Positions 43,560 to 51,914 of a stretch of 59,452 nt of DNA are shown in pieces. Numbering within the stretch: the stretch's first letter is position 1; every line of letters begins with the position of its first letter. Below the pieces are notes generated by a model that worked only from the letters and a program-made list of their open reading frames with translations, was not told the origin of the DNA and ran no database searches. The position numbers were made by a program, and so were the translations under genes. Source of the stretch: an uncultured Oscillospiraceae bacterium (GTDB taxonomy: Bacteria; Bacillota; Clostridia; Oscillospirales; Oscillospiraceae); assembly GCA_910587395.1 (NCBI GenBank), contig CAJULJ010000013.1, positions 1 through 59,452 of the forward strand. Direction: 5' to 3'.

Positions 43560-44711
43560 ATGAAGCCTGATGTGGTGATCGCACCCTGTACGGACTATTC
43601 AGATGAGACAACCAGGGCCGCGCTGGAACAGGTGCTGGCTCCGTTAGGCGGGCTGGACTGGGTAAGTACGGGAATGAAAGTCGTTATTAAAGTGAATCTG
43701 GTAACCGCGGCCAAGCCGGAAGAGGCCGCTACCACGCACCCCGGTCTGTTGTGCTCGCTGGTGCGGATGCTGGCGGAGCGAGGGGCGGATGTGGTGGTGG
43801 GCGACAGCCCCGGCGGGCTGTACACGGCCGCCTATGTGGGCCGGATATACGCCGCCACCGGTATGAAAGCGGTGGAGCAGGCCGGGGGGCGGCTGAATCA
43901 GAATTTTGAGGAGCGGGAGGCCAAATTCCCCGAGGGAAAGGTGTGCCGTCAGTTCCGGTATACGGCCTATTTGGATGATGCGGACGCCGTCATTGACTTT
44001 TGTAAGCTCAAGACCCACGGCATGATGGCCATGACCTGTGGGGCGAAGAACATGTTTGGCGCCATTCCGGGCACAGTGAAGCCGGAGAGCCATTTCCGCT
44101 ATCCGGACCCGCGGGATTTTGCCCGGATGATTGTGGACCTGGACGAGTATTTCAAGCCCTGGCTCACCATCGTGGACGCGGTGGAGTGTATGGAGGGCAA
44201 TGGTCCTACGGGAGGCACGCCCCGTCACATGGGGGCTCTGCTGGCGGGGGAGAGCCCCCATAAGGTGGATCTGGTGTGTGCGGGATTGATCGGGCTGAAG
44301 CGGGAAGAGGTTCCCACCCTGGAGGCGGCGCTGGAGCGGGGACTGATCCCTGCCTCCGCTGAGGAACTGGTGGTGGAGGGCAGTCCCGCAGCCTTTGTGA
44401 TCCCGGACTTTCAACGCATCATCACTGGAAACAGCCATCTGTTCCGGGGGGATGGAGCAAGCCTGCGCAGGCGGATCAAAGGGGCGGTCATGGAGAAGCT
44501 GCTGACTCAGCGGCCCCAGGTCAAACCCGCCGAATGCGTAGGGTGCGGGATGTGCAGGAAGGTCTGTCCGGCCGGGGCCATCGTAATGAGGGGCGGAAAG
44601 CCGAGAATCAACCGCAAAAAATGTATCCGGTGCTTCTGCTGTCAGGAGTTTTGTCCGAAGAGCGCGATGGTGGTGCATCGCACGGCTGTGGCAAGACTGC
44701 TGGACCATTAA
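43560..44711 (+). CDS. DUF362 domain protein with two C-terminal [4Fe-4S] clusters
   Basis: 383 residues. DUF362 occupies about 5-290 (VVIKVNLVTAAKPEEAATTHP, VVGDSPGG, FCKLKTHGMMAMTCGAKNMFG). A ferredoxin-like pair of clusters follows near 325-370: CVGCGMCRKVCP and CIRCFCCQEFCP. Probably a redox protein of unknown substrate. The ATG at 43560 has GAGGTG 6-7 bases upstream; a GTG at 43551 is too close. A single gene after a terminator, with no clear promoter seen. Confidence 0.9.
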   Translation: MKPDVVIAPCTDYSDETTRAALEQVLAPLGGLDWVSTGMKVVIKVNLVTAAKPEEAATTHPGLLCSLVRMLAERGADVVVGDSPGGLYTAAYVGRIYAATGMKAVEQAGGRLNQNFEEREAKFPEGKVCRQFRYTAYLDDADAVIDFCKLKTHGMMAMTCGAKNMFGAIPGTVKPESHFRYPDPRDFARMIVDLDEYFKPWLTIVDAVECMEGNGPTGGTPRHMGALLAGESPHKVDLVCAGLIGLKREEVPTLEAALERGLIPASAEELVVEGSPAAFVIPDFQRIITGNSHLFRGDGASLRRRIKGAVMEKLLTQRPQVKPAECVGCGMCRKVCPAGAIVMRGGKPRINRKKCIRCFCCQEFCPKSAMVVHRTAVARLLDH

Positions 44712-44777
44712 AGATATGAAACCAGGCCGGACGGGGTTAGACCGCCTGGCCTGGATTTATTCCTATGAGGACATATA

Positions 44778-45563
44778 TCAAATGAAAAGCTTCAGCAGCC
44801 AGGCCACAAAGCCCGGTGCGCCCGCACAGGCGGCATCGATGGCGGCTTTGGCGGTTTCCAAGTCCGCACCGTTCAAACCTTCCAATGGGATGAGGATGGT
44901 TTGAGCGCCCTCGGCGTCCAGTCCAATGGCCAAATTCTGGGCTGCGGCAGCGCTGCCTACGGCGACCTGAGAACCGACCGCCGCGCCCCCGGCGGCGTAC
45001 ACGCCTAAAGACATGCCGCCCACGGCTAGCCATCCCATCGCAAGGCCGCCCCAGGCCAGCAGCCCCAAAGCGATCCCGCCGATGGAGACCACGCCGACGG
45101 AAATTGCTCCTAGGGCCAGTAGTAGTCCGAAGCTGATCCCACCCAGGGTAAACAGGCCGAAGGTCACGCCGCCCAAAGCAATGAATCCGGTGGCGACGTT
45201 GCCGATGGCGATGATCCCGCAGGCCCAATGGTTACGGGTAAATCCACAGTTGATATGTACCAGCGGAAGGCCAAACAGGGTGCGCTTGCTTTTATACTCG
45301 TAATGCCTGGATGCTTCCTTGTGGTAATAGTTGTTGATAATCGTGGCCGGGGGCGAAGGAGCAGGCTCCTTGCCCGTCACCAGATAGTCCAGCGACACCT
45401 TAAAATATTCCGCCAAGGACACCAAATTGTCCATATCTGGACGGGATGTGCCCGCCTCCCATTTCTGTACCGCCTGCCGGGTGACCCCCACTAAGTTGGC
45501 CAGTTCCTCCTGGGAAAGGCCGGCCTGACGGCGCAGGTCGAACAAGCGCTCTCGAAAATCCAT
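44778..45563 (-). CDS. XRE-family regulator with glycine/hydrophobic repeat C-domain
   Basis: 261 residues. Residues 1-65 are a Cro/C1-type HTH (GLSQEELANLVGVTRQAVQKWEAGTSRPD) ending YLVTGK. A linker follows with INNYYHKEASRHYEYKSKRTLFGLPLVHIN. Residues about 110-205 are tandem units of roughly 9-13 residues with alternating Gly and aliphatic side chains (ATGFIALGG, FGLFTLGG, SVGVVSIGG, LGLLAWGG, LGVYAAGG). Such stretches could form a beta-solenoid or a membrane-associated glycine zipper. The C-terminal 40 residues are helical. GGAGG lies 8 bases before the ATG at 45563. Likely a one-component membrane-linked regulator, by inference. Confidence 0.8.
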   Translation of the reverse strand: MDFRERLFDLRRQAGLSQEELANLVGVTRQAVQKWEAGTSRPDMDNLVSLAEYFKVSLDYLVTGKEPAPSPPATIINNYYHKEASRHYEYKSKRTLFGLPLVHINCGFTRNHWACGIIAIGNVATGFIALGGVTFGLFTLGGISFGLLLALGAISVGVVSIGGIALGLLAWGGLAMGWLAVGGMSLGVYAAGGAAVGSQVAVGSAAAAQNLAIGLDAEGAQTILIPLEGLNGADLETAKAAIDAACAGAPGFVAWLLKLFI

Positions 45564-45611
45564 ATGCGATACCTCCAAAAGAAAGACTGTCCGGCGCCTT
45601 TGGACAGCTTC

Positions 45612-45640
45612 ATCTTAGCAAAAAGCAGCGGACATGGCAA
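45612..45640 (-). promoter_or_regulatory. Promoter of the XRE/glycine-repeat gene
   Basis: On the minus strand TTGCCA (45635-45640), 17 bases, TAAGAT (45612-45617). Confidence 0.65.
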
Positions 45641-45710
45641 CCAAAAACAGTATCCAATCCGACAACCAGCGGTTGCGGAAACCAAATTTGCGTCAAAGCA
45701 GGGGAGAACC

Positions 45711-45739
45711 TTGCTTTTTCCGCCTGCCCATAGTACAAT
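45711..45739 (+). promoter_or_regulatory. Promoter of deoC
   Basis: TTGCTT (45711-45716), 17 bases, TACAAT (45734-45739), 30 bases before the start codon. Confidence 0.7.
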
Positions 45740-45769
45740 GAATTCATCTATTATAATGAGGTGATTCCA

Positions 45770-46435
45770 ATGGACAACAAGACCATTTTAGCGGCGGTGG
45801 ACCACACCCTGCTCACCCAGACCGCCACCTGGGATGAAATCCGCCAGATCTGCGATGACGGAGCCGCCTACGGCTGCGCCAGCGTGTGCATCCCGCCCAG
45901 CTATGTAAAGCAGGCGGCGGAGTATCTGGGGGACAAGCTTCCCGTGTGCACCGTCATCGGCTTCCCCAACGGCTGCTCCACCACCGCCGTGAAGGTGTTT
46001 GAGACGCAGGACGCCATCGCCAACGGCGCGAAGGAGATCGATATGGTTATCAACATTGGCTGGGCCAGGGACGGCCGGTGGGACGACCTGCTTGCCGAAA
46101 TTAAGGCCCTCAAAGCCGCCTGTGGAGATTTGGTGCTGAAGGTTATCATCGAGACCTGCCTGCTCACCGGCGAGGAAAAGGTGAAGCTGTGCCGGATCGT
46201 GTCCGAAAGCGGGGCGGACTACATCAAAACCTCCACCGGCTTCTCCACCGCCGGGGCCACCCGGGAGGATGTGGCGCTGTTCAAGGCCAATTTGGCCCCT
46301 CATGTAAGGATCAAAGCCGCCGGAGGCATCTCCAGCCTCCAGGACGCGGCGGACTTTCTGGCGCTGGGCGCGGACCGGCTGGGCACCAGCCGTATCGTTA
46401 AGCTGGTGAAGGGACAAGCGGCGCAAGGCTATTGA
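45770..46435 (+). CDS. deoC: Deoxyribose-phosphate aldolase
   Basis: 221 residues, normal length. The Schiff-base lysine is in YIKTSTGF and the second catalytic lysine in LKVIIET; VDHTLL is the N-terminal signature. It splits 2-deoxyribose-5-phosphate to acetaldehyde and glyceraldehyde-3-phosphate. The ATG at 45770 has GAGGTG 6 bases upstream. A nucleoside transporter follows, so imported deoxynucleosides can feed this step; the phosphorylase and phosphopentomutase are not in the window. The acetaldehyde produced could be reduced by the alcohol dehydrogenases here. Confidence 0.96.
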   Translation: MDNKTILAAVDHTLLTQTATWDEIRQICDDGAAYGCASVCIPPSYVKQAAEYLGDKLPVCTVIGFPNGCSTTAVKVFETQDAIANGAKEIDMVINIGWARDGRWDDLLAEIKALKAACGDLVLKVIIETCLLTGEEKVKLCRIVSESGADYIKTSTGFSTAGATREDVALFKANLAPHVRIKAAGGISSLQDAADFLALGADRLGTSRIVKLVKGQAAQGY

Positions 46436-46488
46436 ACCGTGCAATTTGTCGAGATTTGTGAAAAATTCGTGTACACTGTAAATAATCC

Positions 46489-46517
46489 TTGTGTTTTGCA
46501 CCCAAACGCGATATAAT
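46489..46517 (+). promoter_or_regulatory. Promoter of the nucleoside transporter operon
   Basis: TTGTGT (46489-46494), 17 bases, TATAAT (46512-46517). A perfect 8-base palindrome GTGTACAC (46469-46476) lies just upstream. Confidence 0.75.
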
Positions 46518-46598
46518 GGGCACGTCCGAAAGGCGGGAGCCCAGATACTGAGTTCCCGCTCTTTTAGAGGACAGGAGTGAGGGCGGCATTTGCCGCCC
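46518..46598 (+). promoter_or_regulatory. Structured leader RNA with terminator-like hairpin ahead of the BMP lipoprotein gene
   Basis: GCGGGA (46533-46538) pairs with TCCCGC (46554-46559) with inner CAG/CTG pairing, followed by TCTTTTA, a terminator-like unit. Competing pairing is possible: GGGC (46518-46521) with GCCC (46539-46542), and GTCC (46524-46527) with GGAC (46569-46572). A second hairpin GGGCGGC/GCCGCCC (46581-46598) follows. The arrangement resembles an attenuator or riboswitch, but I do not match it to a named class. Confidence 0.45.
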
Positions 46599-46629
46599 GG
46601 AAAAGATGAAGAAGAAAGGAATGTATTTT

Positions 46630-47862
46630 ATGAAAAAGCTCTTTGCGATGCTGTTGGCCATGGCTATGATGCTGAGCCTGTTTGCCTGCAGCAACAACAA
46701 CCCGACTTCCTCGCAGGGTGCTACCGGCAGTGAGGCTCCCTCTCAGGGTACGGAGGAGAGCGCCGCCCCCAGCCAGAGCGGTGAGGAGAATCCCGGCGCC
46801 GCCGAGACCGACCCCGACAAGATCGACGACAACCCCACCTCTGCGGACGGCACCTATGAGATCGCCATGATCACCGACGTGGGCGATCTGAAGGACAAGT
46901 CCTTCAACGAGGGCACCTGGAACGGCGTCAAGCTGTATGCCGCCGCCAATAGCAAGACTTACAAGTACTATCGTCCCGCCAATGGCAACGACGCTACCGA
47001 CGAGGACCGCTATGCCGCCTACGTCGCGGCCATCAAGTCTGGCGCCAAGGTCATTGTGGCCCCCGGCTTCCTCCAGGCTGGCGCCATGCGCAAGGCCGCC
47101 GTGGAGTATCCCGAGGTAAACTTTGTGTTTATCGACGGCTTCCCCCTGACGGAACGGGACAGCGAGGATGACCCCGGTGAGGTTCTGGCCAATGTGGCGG
47201 GCATCGCCTTCCAGGAGGAGCAGTGCGGCTACCTGGCCGGCTACGCCATCGTCAAAGAGGGCTTTACCAAGCTGGGCTTCTCCGGTGGTGGCGGCGGCAC
47301 CAACCCCGCCTGTTGCCGTTACGGCTACGGCTATGTCCAGGGCGCCAATGCGGCCGCCGCTGAGATGGGCGTTAATGTTGAGGTCCGTTATACCTGGCAG
47401 TACGGCTCCAACTACTCCGCTTCCCCCGAGCTGCAGGCCATGATGCAGGGCTGGTATACCAACGGCACCGAGATCGTGTTTGCCGCCGGCGGCTCCATCT
47501 TCAACTCCATCACCGCCGCTGCCGCCGCCAATGACGGCTACGTGGTGGGTGTGGACGTGGACCAGTCCGGTCAGTCCGACACTGTGGTTACTTCCGCTAT
47601 GAAGGGTCTGGAGCAGTCCGTCAACTTCGGTCTGGACAAGCACTTCGGCGATAAGTGGGCCGATATTGGCGGCACCGCCACCTCCCTGGGTGCCAAGGAC
47701 GACGCCGTGGGCCTGCCCACCGCCACCTGGTCCATGGAGGAGTTCTCCGTTGCGGATTACGAGAAGCTGCTGGCCGGGATCAAGGACGGCTCCGTGTCCG
47801 TGGATGCCGATTACGACAATCTGGAGCAGAGCTACTCCAACCTGACTTTGACCGTCGAGTAA
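46630..47862 (+). CDS. BMP family nucleoside-binding lipoprotein
   Basis: 410 residues. A lipoprotein signal (FAMLLAMAMMLSLFAC, Cys21) anchors it outside the membrane, then a Ser/Glu/Pro-rich linker to about residue 75. The Bmp/Med domain begins YEIAMITDVGDLKDKSFNEGTWNG and contains VIVAPGFLQ, VNFVFIDG, GIAFQEEQCGYLAGYAI and YVVGVDVDQSGQ. It delivers nucleosides to the ABC transporter encoded next. AAAGGA lies 9 bases before the ATG at 46630; an upstream ATG in frame is less well placed. Confidence 0.94.
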   Translation: MKKLFAMLLAMAMMLSLFACSNNNPTSSQGATGSEAPSQGTEESAAPSQSGEENPGAAETDPDKIDDNPTSADGTYEIAMITDVGDLKDKSFNEGTWNGVKLYAAANSKTYKYYRPANGNDATDEDRYAAYVAAIKSGAKVIVAPGFLQAGAMRKAAVEYPEVNFVFIDGFPLTERDSEDDPGEVLANVAGIAFQEEQCGYLAGYAIVKEGFTKLGFSGGGGGTNPACCRYGYGYVQGANAAAAEMGVNVEVRYTWQYGSNYSASPELQAMMQGWYTNGTEIVFAAGGSIFNSITAAAAANDGYVVGVDVDQSGQSDTVVTSAMKGLEQSVNFGLDKHFGDKWADIGGTATSLGAKDDAVGLPTATWSMEEFSVADYEKLLAGIKDGSVSVDADYDNLEQSYSNLTLTVE

Positions 47863-47876
47863 TTTTCCTGTTTCCC

Positions 47877-47910
47877 AAAGAGGGGGGCGCGTGAGCGCCC
47901 TCCTCTTTTT
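47877..47910 (+). terminator. Intrinsic terminator after the lipoprotein gene
   Basis: AAAGAGG-GGGCGC pairs with GCGCC-CTCCTCTTT, followed by T5. It allows more binding protein than transporter core to be made. Confidence 0.8.
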
Positions 47911-47946
47911 GTGGGCAAAACGCTGTGGGCAAAACTGATAAATTTC

Positions 47947-47975
47947 TTGTGTTTTCGCCCGGTGTGCTTTATAAT
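47947..47975 (+). promoter_or_regulatory. Second promoter, for the transporter ATPase and permeases
   Basis: TTGTGT (47947-47952), 17 bases, TATAAT (47970-47975). It shares CTTGTGTTTT with the promoter at 46489. Confidence 0.75.
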
Positions 47976-48032
47976 GGAAAATAAGCTCGAAATTGAACTT
48001 TCACTCAGAGAAAAGGAGGCGGGAGGAGAGCT

Positions 48033-49574
48033 ATGGCAGCGGAAAATGTCATTGAAATGCTCCACATCACCAAAAGGTTTCCAGGCATTATCGCCAACGA
48101 CGACATCACGCTCCAGCTCCGGCAGGGGGAGATCCACGCTTTGCTGGGGGAGAATGGCGCAGGCAAGTCCACGCTGATGAGTGTGCTGTTCGGCTTGTAC
48201 CAGCCGGAAGCGGGGGTCATCAAGAAAAATGGGCAGGAAGTGAAGATCAACAACCCCAACGACGCAACGGCCCTGGGCATCGGCATGGTCCATCAGCACT
48301 TCAAGCTCATCGACGTGTTCACCGTGCTGGACAACATCATCCTGGGCGCGGAGACCACCAAGGCGGGATTTCTGCAAAAGAGGGAGGCCCGGGCCAAGGT
48401 GGAGGCTCTGTCTGAGCGGTACGGCCTGAAGGTGGATTTGGACGCCAAGGTGGAGGACATCACCGTGGGGATGCAGCAGCGGGTGGAGATCCTGAAAATG
48501 CTCTATCGGGATAACGAAATCCTCATCTTCGACGAGCCCACCGCCGTGCTCACGCCTCAGGAGATCGACGAGCTGATGGCCACCATGAAGGAGTTTGCCA
48601 AGGAGGGCAAATCCATCCTGTTCATCTCCCACAAGCTCAACGAAATCATGGAGGTGTCCGACCGGGTCACGGTATTGCGCAAGGGTAAGTACATCGGCAC
48701 AGTGGATACCAAGGACACGGACAAGCAGTCCCTGTCCGATATGATGGTGGGCCGCTCCGTGCAGCTGGAGGTTCAGAAAGGGCCTGCCAAGCCCGGTGAG
48801 GCGGTGCTGTCTCTGCGGGGCTTCTGTGTACCCTCCAGGGCCCACAAGCGCAACGCGGTCAATCTTGTCAGCTTTGACGTGCGGGCGGGGGAGATCCTGT
48901 GCATCGCGGGCATCGACGGCAACGGGCAGACCGAACTGGTCCATGGCCTGACGGGGCTGGAGAAGAGCTCCGGCGGCACGGTTACTCTGTGCGGAGAGGA
49001 TATTTCCCACGCCTCTATCCGTCATCGGGGCGGAAATATGAGCTATATCCCCGAGGACCGGCACAAGCATGGGCTGGTGCTGGACTTCACGCTGGAGCAG
49101 AACATGGTGCTTCAGCGCTTCAAGGAAAAGCAGTTCCAGACCAAGGGCTTTGTCAATAAGGGCGCGGTGCGGGAATATGCCCAGCGGCTCATTGAGCAGT
49201 ATGACGTGCGTTCCGGCCAAGGACCCGTCACTGTGGCCCGGTCCATGTCCGGCGGCAACCAGCAGAAGGCCATCATCGCCCGGGAACTGGACCGGGAAAA
49301 GCCGCTGGTGGTGGCGGTTCAGCCCACCCGCGGATTGGACGTGGGCGCCATCGAGTACATCCACAGCCGGCTGGTGGCGGAGCGGGATAAGGGCCGCGCG
49401 GTGCTGCTGGTCAGCCTGGAACTGGACGAGGTAATGAACCTGTCCGACCGCATCCTGGTGATGTATGAGGGCGAGATCGTGGGTGAGTTTGATCCGAAGC
49501 AGACGGATGTCCAGGAGCTGGGCCTGTATATGGCCGGCGCCAAGCGCATGGAGAAGGGAGGGCACAGCGCATGA
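48033..49574 (+). CDS. Nucleoside ABC transporter, ATP-binding protein (double NBD)
   Basis: 513 residues with two fused ABC domains. The first has GENGAGKST, VGMQQRVEILKML, ILIFDEPTAVLTPQE and ISHK. The second has a degenerate Walker A (GIDGNGQTELVHG), MSGGNQQKAIIAREL and VAVQPTRGLDVGA, as usual for the YufO/NupA and RbsA group. It energises the two permeases encoded next. GGAGGAG lies 4-6 bases before the ATG. It ends in an ATGA overlap with the next gene. Confidence 0.95.
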   Translation: MAAENVIEMLHITKRFPGIIANDDITLQLRQGEIHALLGENGAGKSTLMSVLFGLYQPEAGVIKKNGQEVKINNPNDATALGIGMVHQHFKLIDVFTVLDNIILGAETTKAGFLQKREARAKVEALSERYGLKVDLDAKVEDITVGMQQRVEILKMLYRDNEILIFDEPTAVLTPQEIDELMATMKEFAKEGKSILFISHKLNEIMEVSDRVTVLRKGKYIGTVDTKDTDKQSLSDMMVGRSVQLEVQKGPAKPGEAVLSLRGFCVPSRAHKRNAVNLVSFDVRAGEILCIAGIDGNGQTELVHGLTGLEKSSGGTVTLCGEDISHASIRHRGGNMSYIPEDRHKHGLVLDFTLEQNMVLQRFKEKQFQTKGFVNKGAVREYAQRLIEQYDVRSGQGPVTVARSMSGGNQQKAIIARELDREKPLVVAVQPTRGLDVGAIEYIHSRLVAERDKGRAVLLVSLELDEVMNLSDRILVMYEGEIVGEFDPKQTDVQELGLYMAGAKRMEKGGHSA

Positions 49575-50809
49575 AGGAAAAATGGTCTGCCCTGATGCAA
49601 AAGGATGGTGCAAAGACCGTGGTGGCCTCGCTGCTGTCCATCCTCATTGGTTTGCTGGTGGGCTGTGTGATTGTACTTGTAGTGGGTCTGACCAATCCCG
49701 GTATGGGCGCCGCCGCCGCTTGGGACGGCATCCGGCTGGTGCTGGGCGGTATCCTCAGTACGGGGCGTGACGCCGTGGGCAATCTCACCTTCGGTTTTAA
49801 TCCCACCAATGTGGGCAATATGCTGTTCCGGGCCACGCCGCTGATCCTTACGGGGCTTTCGGTGGCGGTGGCGTTTAAAACGGGCCTGTTCAACATCGGC
49901 GCGCCGGGACAGTACCTGATGGGCACCGCCGCTACGCTGGTCGTGGCGCTGAGCATTCCCTCCACGGTGGTTCCCGCTCCGGTGGTCTGGCTGCTGGCGT
50001 TCCTGTCCGGCATCCTTGCCGGAGCGGCTTGGGGAGCCATTCCAGGGCTGGTCAAGGCTCTGCTGAATATCAATGAGGTGCTGGCCTGTATCATGACCAA
50101 CTGGATCGCCGCCAATCTGGTGACATGGATCTTTGATGGAAGCAATTGGCGCAATCTGGAGGAGAACGGCAAGACAGGCTATATCTACAAGACCGCCCAC
50201 AACGGCGTCGAGACGGCCAAATGGGGCTTGGACACCATTTTCCCCAGCTCTCAGGTAAACTGGGGCATCATCATAGCGGCAGTGATGGCGGTGGCGGTGT
50301 ACATTTTGATTACCAAGACGACCCTGGGCTATGAGCTGGTATCCTGTGGCAGTAACCGTCATGCTGCCCGCTATGCCGGTATCAATGACAGGCGCAACAT
50401 CGTGCTGTCCATGGCCATTGCCGGAGGTCTGGCGGGGGCGGCGGCGTCCCTGTACTTCCTGTCTGGCAACACGGAATTTGCCTGGTCCACCTATCAATTC
50501 CTGCCCCCCGTGGGCTTCAACGGCATTCCGGTGGCCCTGCTGGCGGCCAGCAACCCCATTGCCATCATCTTCACCGGCTGCTTCATGTCTATGCTGAACA
50601 TCGCCGGGCAGCAGCTCACCAACCTCACCGGCTACAATGAGTACATCACGGATGTGATCATTGCCGCCATCGTCTACCTGAGCGCCTTCTCCCTAGTGAT
50701 CAAAATGATGCTCGATGGGCAGAAGAAGCACAAGACATCTGTTCCAGCGGCGGCCGACAGCGCTCCGGTCCCGGGCGGAAAGGCTGAGAAGGGAGGCGAG
50801 GACGCATGA
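49571..50809 (+). CDS. Nucleoside ABC transporter permease (YufP/NupB-like)
   Basis: 412 residues, BPD_transp_2 family. About ten helices, with the marker stretch VGNMLFRATPLILTGLSVAVAFKTGLFNIGAPGQYLMG and LVKALLNINEVLACIMTNWIAANLV. The C-tail (about 390-412) is basic and disordered. It pairs with the next permease to form the channel. Overlaps of 4 bases on both sides imply coupled translation. Confidence 0.94.
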   Translation: MKEKWSALMQKDGAKTVVASLLSILIGLLVGCVIVLVVGLTNPGMGAAAAWDGIRLVLGGILSTGRDAVGNLTFGFNPTNVGNMLFRATPLILTGLSVAVAFKTGLFNIGAPGQYLMGTAATLVVALSIPSTVVPAPVVWLLAFLSGILAGAAWGAIPGLVKALLNINEVLACIMTNWIAANLVTWIFDGSNWRNLEENGKTGYIYKTAHNGVETAKWGLDTIFPSSQVNWGIIIAAVMAVAVYILITKTTLGYELVSCGSNRHAARYAGINDRRNIVLSMAIAGGLAGAAASLYFLSGNTEFAWSTYQFLPPVGFNGIPVALLAASNPIAIIFTGCFMSMLNIAGQQLTNLTGYNEYITDVIIAAIVYLSAFSLVIKMMLDGQKKHKTSVPAAADSAPVPGGKAEKGGEDA

Positions 50810-51837
50810 CATTCCTGATTCGGCAGACTTTGATTTACGCGGTCCCGCTGATGATCGTGGCCCTGGCCGGCGTGTTTGCCGAGCGCAGCGGCATCATCAA
50901 CCTGGCACTTGAGGGCATCATGATCTTTGGCGCCTTCATCGGTGTCGTGTTTGTGAACATGATCCAGGAGGCCGGGATATTTGACGGCGCCAAGGCGGAC
51001 AACAACTGGGTGGCACTTCAGGGGTTTGCCCTGATGGCCATGCTGGTGGCCGCAGCAGCTGGGGCGGTGTTTTCACTGCTGCTGTCCTTTGCCTCGGTGA
51101 ATTTAAGGGCTGATCAGACAATCGGCGGTACGGCGTTGAATCTGATGGCTCCGGCGCTGGTGCTGTTTTTCATCCGCATTATCGCCAATCAGAACGTGCT
51201 GAACATGTCCGGGGGAGATGCCCCTCCATGGTTCATGCTCCGCAAAGCCTATTTTGGTTATGGGCGGACGGACAGCATGGGCTTTTTTGGAGAGACCTTC
51301 ATCAACCAGACCTACCCGGCTACCTATGTATGTATCCTTCTGTTCATCCTGCTGTCTGTCATTTTGTATAAGACGCGGTTCGGGCTGCGGCTGCGCTCCT
51401 GCGGTGAGAATCCCCAGGCGGCGGACTCCCTGGGCATCAATGTGTACAAAATGCGGTATGCAGGCACCACTATCTCCGGCGCCTTGGCAGGCATGGGCGG
51501 TTTCGTGTACGCCCTGACCACCGCCAACTGCTCCGCCAGCGGCGACGTAGCCGGGTTCGGCTTCCTGGCACTGGCCGTTATGATCTTTGGCAACTGGAAG
51601 CCGTTGAACATCGCCGGGGCGGCGCTGCTGTTCGGACTGTTCAAGTGCATTGCCGCCTCCTACACCAGCATCGACATCAATGGCGATGGTGTATGTATGC
51701 TGGCAAACCTTCCCATCAGTGTGAATCTCTACCGCATGCTTCCCTACGTCATCACTCTGGTGGTGCTGGCCTTCACCTCCCAGAAGTCCCGTGCCCCCAA
51801 AGCGGAGGGGATCCCCTACGACAAGGGACAGCGCTGA
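50806..51837 (+). CDS. Nucleoside ABC transporter permease (YufQ/NupC-like)
   Basis: 343 residues, BPD_transp_2 family, nine or so helices. Starts LIYAVPLMIVALAGVFAERSGIINLALEGIMIFGAF, typical of the second permease, and contains ADQTIGGTALNLMAPALVLF and LRSCGENPQAADSLGINVYKMRY. Last gene of the operon, ended by the terminator 51860-51893. Confidence 0.95.
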   Translation: MTFLIRQTLIYAVPLMIVALAGVFAERSGIINLALEGIMIFGAFIGVVFVNMIQEAGIFDGAKADNNWVALQGFALMAMLVAAAAGAVFSLLLSFASVNLRADQTIGGTALNLMAPALVLFFIRIIANQNVLNMSGGDAPPWFMLRKAYFGYGRTDSMGFFGETFINQTYPATYVCILLFILLSVILYKTRFGLRLRSCGENPQAADSLGINVYKMRYAGTTISGALAGMGGFVYALTTANCSASGDVAGFGFLALAVMIFGNWKPLNIAGAALLFGLFKCIAASYTSIDINGDGVCMLANLPISVNLYRMLPYVITLVVLAFTSQKSRAPKAEGIPYDKGQR

Positions 51838-51859
51838 GCCGCAAGAGAAGATGCAAAGA

Positions 51860-51893
51860 AACGGCCCGCCGGATGTTTCGGCGGGCCGTTTTG
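51860..51893. terminator. Terminator between the transporter operon and the convergent membrane protein gene
   Basis: A perfect 12-base stem, AACGGCCCGCCG with CGGCGGGCCGTT, 7-base loop, then TTG on the plus strand. Confidence 0.85.
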
Positions 51894-51914
51894 TATTTAC
51901 GGCGCAGCTGCGGT

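Noticed and set aside
47832..49613. 593-codon minus-strand frame opposite the transporter ATPase
   Set aside because: Antisense shadow; the ATPase motifs on the plus strand are complete.
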